Positions 8,365 through 14,601 of a stretch of DNA of 19,467 nucleotides are shown in pieces. Each line of letters begins with the position of its first letter. The stretch's first letter is position 1. The DNA lies in the NCBI GenBank assembly GCA_049514335.1, contig JBEKVE010000038.1, positions 1 through 19,467 of the forward strand. Reading direction: 5' to 3'. A program made the translations under genes and the position numbers. The notes under the pieces are model-generated. The model was not told the DNA's origin. It searched no databases and saw nothing but the letters and a program-made list of their open reading frames with translations. Source of the stretch: JBEKVE01 sp049514335. GTDB lineage: Bacteria > Actinomycetota > Acidimicrobiia > Acidimicrobiales > UBA8190.

Positions 8365-11244
8365 ATGATTCGTTCCCGCGTGCGGTTTTTCTTGGGTGTC
8401 GTGGGAGGGTTGCTCCTCGTGGCGTCGGGGATTCTCTCCGTGGCGCTCGGCGCATTCCAGAATGGCGCGTCGGCCGCCACCCCCACGCCGCCGTTCACGC
8501 AGTGTCCCGCCGTCGGGGCCGACGCCAGCTGCGCGCTGCTCATCGACGTGGGTACGAGCGGGACCCAGGTCGTGGCCGACTCGACCCAGGGCTCCTACAG
8601 CTCAGGCCACGACACCCTGATCGGGATCCAGAACGACTCCTCCAGCCCGATCAGCCAGCTGGCCCTGTCGAGCTCCGACCCCATCTTCGCCTTCGACGGC
8701 AACGGCGACTGTGCCTACGCCGCCGGCGGGGCTGCGGGTGCGTCCGGCTTCACCGGTGACTCCTACTGCAGCTCCTCGCAGCTCAACGGCACCGACCCCC
8801 AGGACTACCAGGGCCCCGACAACACCTTCACGGGCGTGAACTCGGGTCAGACGAGCGGCGTCATCACCCTCACCACGCCCGTCGCCGCCGGTGACTCCAC
8901 CTTCTTCTCCCTCCACGGCACACTGAGCGCCACCAGCTTCACCGTGCTCTCCCCCACCACGCTGACCACGTCGCTGTCGGGCGGCGGGCAGACGGGCACG
9001 TCGATCGCCGTGCCGGCCAGCACGGCGGTGACCGACACCGCCACCCTGGCGGGGCCGGGGGCGTCGACCGCCACGGGCACCGTGACCTACACCGCCTACT
9101 CCGACCCCAGCTGCTCCACCCTGGTGGGCACCGACGGCCCGCTCACCATCACCACGCCGGGGACGCTCCCCGCGTCGGACCCGGAGTCGATCAGTGCGGT
9201 GGGGTACGACTACTGGCAGGCGTCGTACTCCGGCGACAGCAACAACGCCGCCTCCACCAGCACCTGCGGCAGCGCCGGTGAGGTGGAGACGGTAGGCAAT
9301 CCCCCCAACAAGCCGACCACGCTCACCACGTCGCTGTCGGGCGGAGGGCAGACCGGAACCTCGATCACTGTGCCCTTCGGCACCGACGTCACCGACACCG
9401 CCACCCTGGCGGGTGCCAACGCGGCGACGGCCACCGGGACGGTGACCTACTCGGCCTACTCCGACGCGGGCTGCACCAAGTCGGTCGGCACCGACGGGCC
9501 GTTCACCATCACCACGCCCGGCACCCTGCCTCCGTCGGACCCCGAGCCGGTGAGCAAGGCCGGCACCTACTACTGGGAGGCGTCGTACTCCGGCGACAGC
9601 GCCAACCTCGCCTCCACCAGCGCCTGCGGCACCATGGGCGAGGTGGAGACGGTGAGCTCCACCATGCTGGTCACCACCCTCACCACGTCGCTGTCGGGTG
9701 GCGGGCAGACGGGCACGTCCATAACCGTGCCCACCGACACCGCCGTCACCGACGCTTCCACCCTGGCCGGCACCAACGCCGCCACGGCCACCGGGACCGT
9801 GAGCTACACGGCCTACTCCGACTCGGGCTGCACCAAGTCGGTGGGCACCGACGGGCCGCTCACCATCACCACGCCGGGGACGCTTCCCACCTCGGACCCC
9901 GAGACGCTGACCACGGCCGGCACCTACTACTGGCAGGCGTCGTACTCCGGTGACAGCACCAACGCGCCTTCCACGAGCACCTGCGGCACCGGTGGCGAGG
10001 TGGAGACGGTGGGCTCGGCGAAGTCGTCCACCACGCTCACCACATCGCTGTCGGGCGGGGGGCAGACCGGCACGAGCATCTCGGTGCCGTCGGGCACGGC
10101 CGTGACCGACACCGCCACCCTGGCGGGTACCAACGCCGCCACCGCCACCGGGACCGTGACCTACTCGGCCTACTCCGACTCGGGCTGCACCAAGTCGATC
10201 GGCACCGACGGGCCGTTCACCATCACGACCCCCGGCACCCTGCCTCCGTCGGACCCCGAGCCGGTGAGCACAGCCGGCACCTACTACTGGCAGGCGTCGT
10301 ACTCCGGTGACGGCACGAACGCTCCTTCCACGAGCACCTGCGGCACCGGCGACGAGGTCGAGACGGTGACGGGGTCGTCCTCGACAACGCAGCCCACCAA
10401 GATCACGACGGCGCTGTCGGCGGCTTCCTCGTCGAGCTCGCCCGGCTCGTCGAGCACGTCGGGCTCGTCCGGGTCCTCGAGCTCGTCCGGGTCGTCGGGG
10501 TGCACCTCATCGTGCTCGTGGCAGAGCAGGATCCTCACCGTGGCGCCGAGCACGGCCGTGACCGACTCGGCCACGCTCACGGGCACCAACGCCGCCACCG
10601 CCGGGGGCACGGTCACCTACACCGTGTACTCGGTGTCCAACTCCGGATCCGGGGGCGGGGGCTGGGGCGGGGGATGGCAGCTGCAGTCGGTCGCCAGCGG
10701 CGGAACCGTGACGGTGACCAACGGGGTCGTGCCCGCTTCGAAGCCCGTGACGCTGCCCACCGGCATCTACCTGTGGCAGGCGTCGTACTCCGGTGACAGC
10801 GCCAACGCCGCGTCCAAGAGCCACATGGGCTCGGAGGTGGAGATCGTCGCCAATGCCAACCCGTGTGAGCCGTACATGGGTTGGCTGTCGGTCAACTGCT
10901 ACAGCCACTACCACCAGGGCAACGGCAACCACAACGGCCAGGGCAACGGCCAGGGCAACGGCCAGGGCCACAACGGCAATGGGCAGGGCAAGGGTCAGGG
11001 GAACGGCCAGGGCAACGGCCAGAGCGGCAACGGCTACCAGGGCCACAGCGGTCAGGGCCAGGGCAACGGCCAGAGCGGCAACGGCTACCAGGGCCACAAC
11101 GGTCAGGGCCAGGGCAACGGCCAGGGCGGCAACGGGTACCAGGGCCACAACGGCCAGGGCCAGGGCCAGGGCCAGGGCCAGGGCCAGGGCCAAGGTGGCA
11201 AGGACGGTTGGGGGCAGGGCAAGGGCGTCGGCTTCGGCTGGTGA
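8365..11244 (+). CDS. Secreted Ig-like repeat protein with Ser-rich linker and Gly/Gln/Asn-rich tail
   Basis: 959 residues from ATG at 8365, chosen because GGAGGGG sits 7 bases upstream; an in-frame GTG at 8299 lacks such a site. Residues 1-37 are a classical signal peptide (hydrophobic core about 9-30, cut near GASA). A head domain of about 150 residues has paired cysteines (CPAVGADASCALL, DCAYAAGG, YCSSSQ). Then come four well-kept Ig-like repeats of about 119 residues, each starting TTLTTSLSGGGQTGTS and ending in YYWQASYSGD...STCG...EVETV. Similar repeats occur in bacterial Ig-like surface proteins. A fifth, degenerate repeat follows, interrupted by a Ser/Gly stretch (about nt 10420-10500) and a GSGGGGWGGGW insertion. 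The last 110 or so residues are nearly all Gly, Gln, Asn and His, ending in GKGVGFGW. There is no sorting signal or C-terminal membrane helix. It is probably an extracellular adhesin, matrix or sheath component; that is inference. Confidence 0.88.
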   Translation: MIRSRVRFFLGVVGGLLLVASGILSVALGAFQNGASAATPTPPFTQCPAVGADASCALLIDVGTSGTQVVADSTQGSYSSGHDTLIGIQNDSSSPISQLALSSSDPIFAFDGNGDCAYAAGGAAGASGFTGDSYCSSSQLNGTDPQDYQGPDNTFTGVNSGQTSGVITLTTPVAAGDSTFFSLHGTLSATSFTVLSPTTLTTSLSGGGQTGTSIAVPASTAVTDTATLAGPGASTATGTVTYTAYSDPSCSTLVGTDGPLTITTPGTLPASDPESISAVGYDYWQASYSGDSNNAASTSTCGSAGEVETVGNPPNKPTTLTTSLSGGGQTGTSITVPFGTDVTDTATLAGANAATATGTVTYSAYSDAGCTKSVGTDGPFTITTPGTLPPSDPEPVSKAGTYYWEASYSGDSANLASTSACGTMGEVETVSSTMLVTTLTTSLSGGGQTGTSITVPTDTAVTDASTLAGTNAATATGTVSYTAYSDSGCTKSVGTDGPLTITTPGTLPTSDPETLTTAGTYYWQASYSGDSTNAPSTSTCGTGGEVETVGSAKSSTTLTTSLSGGGQTGTSISVPSGTAVTDTATLAGTNAATATGTVTYSAYSDSGCTKSIGTDGPFTITTPGTLPPSDPEPVSTAGTYYWQASYSGDGTNAPSTSTCGTGDEVETVTGSSSTTQPTKITTALSAASSSSSPGSSSTSGSSGSSSSSGSSGCTSSCSWQSRILTVAPSTAVTDSATLTGTNAATAGGTVTYTVYSVSNSGSGGGGWGGGWQLQSVASGGTVTVTNGVVPASKPVTLPTGIYLWQASYSGDSANAASKSHMGSEVEIVANANPCEPYMGWLSVNCYSHYHQGNGNHNGQGNGQGNGQGHNGNGQGKGQGNGQGNGQSGNGYQGHSGQGQGNGQSGNGYQGHNGQGQGNGQGGNGYQGHNGQGQGQGQGQGQGQGGKDGWGQGKGVGFGW
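8956..10860 (+). repeat. Five tandem Ig-like domain repeats, about 357 bp each
   Basis: Repeat starts are at 8956, 9316, 9673, 10030 and 10396, giving periods of 360, 357, 357 and 366 bp. The first four are very similar at both protein and DNA level, with blocks such as CACCATCACCACGCC and GGCGTCGTACTCCGG recurring at fixed phase. The fifth is longer and diverged, with a Ser-rich segment and two extra cysteines (CTSSCSW). The gradient from near-identical inner copies to a diverged end copy suggests amplification by unequal recombination. Confidence 0.85.
11017..11190 (+). repeat. Coding minisatellite (3 x 51 bp) followed by hexamer microsatellite (CAGGGC)6
   Basis: Units at 11017-11067, 11068-11118 and 11119-11169 encode 17 residues of the type GQSGNGYQGHSGQGQGN with few changes. 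Overlapping the end, CAGGGC is repeated six times without error (11155-11190), followed by a degenerate CAAGGT. All units are multiples of three, so copy-number changes would keep the frame and only lengthen or shorten the Gly/Gln tail. Confidence 0.85.
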
Positions 11245-11251
11245 GTCCACA

Positions 11252-11284
11252 CCCACCCGACGGCGGCACGCGCCGTCGGGTGGG
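11252..11284 (+). terminator. Strong hairpin terminator after the Ig-repeat gene
   Basis: CCCACCCGACGGCG (11252-11265) pairs perfectly with CGCCGTCGGGTGGG (11271-11284) over 14 bp with a 5-nt loop GCACG. It starts 8 bp after the TGA at 11242-11244. There is no T-run, as is usual in high-GC actinobacteria. Confidence 0.75.
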
Positions 11285-11717
11285 GCCTGTCCCGTCGGTG
11301 TCCGCTCCGTCCTGATCGTCCTCGCTGGACTGGCGGCCCCGGCGAGCGCCGCCACAGCGACGTCGTGTTCACCGTGACGTGGCGCGGGCGGCAACGTATT
11401 CGACCGCCGAGGTGACTACGCGCGCCGAACGGTGTTCGGTCTCTGACAGGTTCCCCGCGCGGCCCTGACGGGCCACGACGGGGGCCGGAGTCCGAGCGCG
11501 TCCGACCGCTCCTGCCGGGGCCGCGCGGGGCCGCCGAGACCCGCGCGAAGCGCGGCGAAGTGGCGACGGGGACGTCGGAGTGATAGCCCTGGCGGGGACT
11601 CTGGCGGGTGCCCGCGGGCAGGCGAGCCCGGCAAATCCCGCTGCGCGGCGGAGTCAGCACTGAGAGGGTCAAGATCGTGTCGGGCTGGCAGTGGAACGCA
11701 TGGGACGGAGCACGACT
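11285..11717. other. GC-rich intergenic region, no gene recognised
   Basis: About 430 bp between the hairpin and the next gene. It contains small palindromes (GGCCC-TGAC-GGGCC at 11461-11474, GCCCGCGGGC near 11612) but no riboswitch, tRNA or convincing ORF that I can recognise. A stretch at about 11300-11377 reads like a signal peptide (VRSVLIVLAGLAAPASAA) but has no start codon and stops at once. The promoter of the downstream gene should lie here; I could not single one out. Confidence 0.5.
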
Positions 11718-12983
11718 GTGAGTCGGCGTGGGCGGGCTCGCCATCGCCGACCAGGCTTTCTCGCCAGCAGGCTCGTTCTGCCTCATTGGGCCTACACCAG
11801 CAAGAGCCACCGCCGAGTGGGCGGCGTCATCCCCCAATGGCCCCCAGCTCCGCAGGCGTACCGCGGACGCCGGCGCCTCGCCCGGCTGCGGTGGATCACG
11901 GCGGTGACCGCCTCGGTCGCCGTCGTCGGCGCCGTCGCCTACGTCACCACGGCGGGAAGCACACCGACCCCCTCGCTGCGAAGCGCCGACGCAGGACCAC
12001 CGTCCGGCGCGCCCGTGACGACGGCCGCCCCCACGACGTCCCCCGCCGCCGCCACGACCACGTCGGCCCCAGCCCGCAAGCCCGCCACGGCGGCGGGATC
12101 AGGACCGGTGAAGGCCCAGGGCATCCCGCTCGGTGACTACGGGGGCGAGGCCGACCCGGCCGGGATCGCCGCCTTCGCCGCCGCCACGGGGACGCATCCC
12201 GTGTTCGCCACCGACTACCTGGACAAGACCGACGGGTGGAGCGCCATGGACGCCGCCGCCAACGTGGCGGCCTGGAGCCACACCCCGTACCGCCTCGTGC
12301 TCGGGGTCTCGATCCTGCCGGGCACGGGAACGCTGGCCCAGGGGGCGACGGGCGCCTACGACCAGTACTTCACCGTCCTGGGTCGCACTCTCGTGACCGA
12401 CGACGAGGCCAACGCCATCCTGCGGCTGGGGTGGGAATTCAACGGCACGTGGTTTCCGTGGTCGGTGGGAACGGCCGCACAGGCCGCCGACTTCGCCGCG
12501 TACTGGCGCCAGATCGTCACCACCATGCGGGCTGTCCCGGGCGAGAAGTTCCAGTTCCTGTGGAACCCCAACGGCCCTAGCCCCACCAGCTACACCACGT
12601 CTCAGGCCTACCCCGGCGACGCCTACGTCGACTACGTGGGGACCGACGACTACGACAACTACTGGGGCAACGGCGCCTTCACGCCCACCGTGGCATGGGC
12701 CAACCAGCTCGACCAGCAGTGGGGGCTCGACTGGCTGGCGGGGTTCGCGGCCGAGCACCACAAGCCCATCGCCATCCCCGAATGGTCCGACGAATACCGC
12801 CCCGACGGCCACGGTCTCGGCGACGACCCCTCCTTCATCGACAACATGGCGGCGTGGTTCGTGACCAACAAGGTCGCGTTCGCCGACGTGTGGTGCTACG
12901 ACTCCTCGGCCACGTACCGCAACAATCTCCTCGACGGCACCTTCCCCAAGGCGCTGGCCGAGTTCAAGCTCGATTTCGGCTGA
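11718..12983 (+). CDS. Membrane-anchored GH26-like glycoside hydrolase, paralogue of the module at 4009-4897
   Basis: 421 residues from GTG at 11718, which has GGACGGAG 7 bases upstream; in-frame GTG 11691 and ATG 11700 are possible alternatives with weaker sites. An Arg-rich cytoplasmic N-terminus of about 58 residues precedes one hydrophobic segment (about 60-77, WITAVTASVAVVGAVAYV), best read as a signal anchor. A Thr/Pro/Ala-rich linker to residue 133 leads to the catalytic module. The likely acid/base is Glu240 in RLGWEFNGTWFPWSV and the likely nucleophile Glu355 in IPEWSDE. Against the giant protein's module roughly two thirds of positions look identical by eye, with shared blocks such as QIVTTMRAVPGE, WNPNGPSPTSYT, AYVDYVGTD and YRNNLLDGTFPK. 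The role is presumably hydrolysis of a beta-linked polysaccharide at the cell surface; the substrate is unknown. Confidence 0.85.
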   Translation: MSRRGRARHRRPGFLASRLVLPHWAYTSKSHRRVGGVIPQWPPAPQAYRGRRRLARLRWITAVTASVAVVGAVAYVTTAGSTPTPSLRSADAGPPSGAPVTTAAPTTSPAAATTTSAPARKPATAAGSGPVKAQGIPLGDYGGEADPAGIAAFAAATGTHPVFATDYLDKTDGWSAMDAAANVAAWSHTPYRLVLGVSILPGTGTLAQGATGAYDQYFTVLGRTLVTDDEANAILRLGWEFNGTWFPWSVGTAAQAADFAAYWRQIVTTMRAVPGEKFQFLWNPNGPSPTSYTTSQAYPGDAYVDYVGTDDYDNYWGNGAFTPTVAWANQLDQQWGLDWLAGFAAEHHKPIAIPEWSDEYRPDGHGLGDDPSFIDNMAAWFVTNKVAFADVWCYDSSATYRNNLLDGTFPKALAEFKLDFG

Positions 12984-13019
12984 TCCGCCCCGAGAAACGC
13001 TGATCCGGCCCCGAAAAAC
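12979..13019 (+). repeat. Short direct repeat overlapping the stop codon
   Basis: GCTGATCCGCCCCGAGAAAC (12979-12998) is followed at once by GCTGATCCGGCCCCGAAAAAC (12999-13019), a near-exact tandem duplication of 20-21 bp. The first copy carries the TGA of the GH26-like gene. Confidence 0.7.
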
Positions 13020-13062
13020 ATCGCTCCGGGCTCCTTTATCGGGGCACCTCCTCTTGTAGGAT
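13008..13062 (+). promoter_or_regulatory. Possible hairpin overlapping a candidate promoter of the G1 protease gene
   Basis: GCCCCGAAAAA (13008-13018) is complementary to TTTATCGGGGC (13035-13045) with one mismatch, a candidate terminator for the upstream gene. TTTATC (13035-13040) and TAGGAT (13057-13062), 16 bp apart, could be the -35 and -10 of the next gene, with a leader of about 45 nt. Both readings rest on short matches only. Confidence 0.3.
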
Positions 13063-13111
13063 CTGCGGCACCCCGTTGCAGCGGGCACACGGGGTAGGCG
13101 GGGGGAACGTG

Positions 13112-14032
13112 ATGTCGGCACGACGGTGCGTGGGGCGCGGGGCGTCCGTACCGGCCCGGCTGTTGGTGGCCATGGGCATGGGCGGTCTGGTTGTCGCCGG
13201 AGCAGGCGCCACCGCTGTCTCGGCGGCGGCCCCCGTCATCCGCATGGTGCCGGCCCACGCCCTCGGTGCGGCCTCCCCACGGGCACGCTCCTCGTCGTCT
13301 ACTCCGACGTCCACCGCCCCGTGCTGGGCCTCGACCAACTGGTCCGGCTACGCCGTGAGCGAGACCTCCCCGTCCGGCCTGTCGTGCCTGCCGGCCTCGG
13401 GCGAGGCGTACACGAGCGTGACCGGGACCTGGACCGTGCCCACCGTGACCGGGTCGCGGGGGACGACGGCGTACTCCGCCGCCTGGGCCGGCATCGACGG
13501 CTTCACCGACTCCAGCCTGATCCAGGCCGGGACGGAGCAGGACTTCTACGGCAACAGCGCCCACTACGGGGCCTGGTGGGAGATCCTGCCGGCCGCCGAG
13601 ACGGTGATCCCGTCGATCACGGTGCAGCCCGGTGACTCCATCACCGTGGCGATCACCAAGACCACGGCGACGACGTGGTCGATCACGCTCACCGACAACG
13701 GCAAGCCCGGTCACGCCCCACAGGCGCCGTTCACCACGACGCAGACCTACTCCGGCGCGGGCACGTCGGCGGAGTGGGTGCTCGAGGCGCCCGAGGTGAA
13801 CGGCCGGGTGGCCACGCTGGCCCAGTACGGATCGACCACCTTCGACCTCTCCACCGTGGACGGGCAGTCGCCCGCACTGAAGGCCGGCACGGCCGGTGAG
13901 ATGGTCCAGCAGTCCGGCTTCTTCCGCAGCCAGGTCGTGTCCATACCGTCGAACCCCGACACCGGACCCCCGGCGGGAGACGGGTTCTCCGTGGCCTACG
14001 GGTCCACGGCGCCGCCGCCACCCACCTCGTAG
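13112..14032 (+). CDS. Secreted G1-family glutamic endopeptidase (eqolisin-like)
   Basis: 306 residues from ATG at 13112; a G-rich site (GGCGGGGGG) lies 6 bases upstream, whereas the in-frame TTG at 13076 would remove it from the leader. Residues 1-40 form a signal peptide ending in TAVSAAA, followed by a short Ser/Thr/Pro linker and the catalytic domain from CWASTNWSGYAV (about residue 71). Family motifs are in order: SVTGTWTVPTV, AWAGIDG, SSLIQAGTEQ with the likely catalytic Gln138, and TSAEWVLEAPEV with the likely catalytic Glu221. Their spacing of 83 residues equals that of Gln53 and Glu136 in scytalidoglutamic peptidase. G1 peptidases usually act on proteins at acidic pH outside the cell, so an acidic habitat would fit. 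A C-terminal Pro-rich tip ends the protein. Confidence 0.9.
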   Translation: MSARRCVGRGASVPARLLVAMGMGGLVVAGAGATAVSAAAPVIRMVPAHALGAASPRARSSSSTPTSTAPCWASTNWSGYAVSETSPSGLSCLPASGEAYTSVTGTWTVPTVTGSRGTTAYSAAWAGIDGFTDSSLIQAGTEQDFYGNSAHYGAWWEILPAAETVIPSITVQPGDSITVAITKTTATTWSITLTDNGKPGHAPQAPFTTTQTYSGAGTSAEWVLEAPEVNGRVATLAQYGSTTFDLSTVDGQSPALKAGTAGEMVQQSGFFRSQVVSIPSNPDTGPPAGDGFSVAYGSTAPPPPTS

Positions 14033-14136
14033 CCGGCGTCAATCCCCGTTCGCCTGGCGACGCTCGCCGGGCGCGTTGGCACGAAACCCGACGACGCCGG
14101 ACATGGTCCGCGCCCCGTTGGCGGCGCAGCCCCCGC

Positions 14137-14499
14137 TCACGCCAGGGGTGCCTGCCCGAGGGTGGCCAGGAGCGGATTGACCTCGTCCCGGCCGAGCTTG
14201 CGCGGCAGGGCACCTTTGAACCCACCCGATTCGAGCGTGATGTTGGCGGGGAGGATGAACAGGCTCAGGAGGCGGGCGGCCATGTTGGACCCGACCCACC
14301 CCTCGAGATGACCACGCCCGTGATCAACATCCAAGGTGACGAGACGGGACCCGGCCATGATGCCGGCCCCCTTGCGGTAGCGGCGATGGCTCGCCGTCTG
14401 CTCGAGCACCTTGTAGCCCTGCTCCGCCGCCCACCGGTCTGCGACCGGCAGCGGATCCTGCGAGACCTCGAAATCGCGGACTGCACGTTTGGCGACCAC
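14137..14499 (-). CDS. Conserved-looking hypothetical protein, 120 aa
   Basis: It starts with GTG at 14499, preceded by AGAAGGAG 7 bases upstream, a good ribosome site. The protein is soluble-looking and basic at its N-terminus (MVAKRAVRDFEVSQDPLPVA). A central segment alternates charged and hydrophobic residues (RRYRKGAGIMAGSRLVTLDV), followed by a hydrophobic stretch ARLLSLFILP and the turn ESGGFKGALPRKLGRDEVN. I recall similar small proteins in actinobacteria but cannot name a family. It lies about 100 bp downstream of the permease on the same strand, so it may be co-transcribed; its function is unknown. Confidence 0.7.
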   Translation of the reverse strand: MVAKRAVRDFEVSQDPLPVADRWAAEQGYKVLEQTASHRRYRKGAGIMAGSRLVTLDVDHGRGHLEGWVGSNMAARLLSLFILPANITLESGGFKGALPRKLGRDEVNPLLATLGQAPLA

Positions 14500-14601
14500 C
14501 GGGTGTCTCCTTCTCGTTCGACGGCTCCTCGGTGTCCCCCACGTTGCAGATCCGGGACGACTCTGCCACAGGCTTCCGCGGCCGGCAACGAGTGCCCGGC
14601 G

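Noticed and set aside
10920..11210. CRISPR-like array in the repeated region
   Set aside because: The repeats are in frame inside a coding sequence, with no unique spacers.
11300..11377. Signal-peptide-like reading VRSVLIVLAGLAAPASAA
   Set aside because: There is no start codon or ribosome site, and a stop follows after a few residues; at most a relic.
10507..11394. Minus-strand ORF of 295 codons rich in Ala/Val/Leu, resembling membrane helices
   Set aside because: It is the antisense reading of the Gly/Gln repeat tail; the apparent hydrophobicity (ALALALALAL) comes from the hexamer repeat.
14033..14100. Inverted repeat CCGGCGTC/GACGCCGG between the G1 protease and the small hypothetical gene
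   Set aside because: Arms of 8 bp with a 52-nt loop are expected by chance in such GC-rich DNA; not called a terminator.
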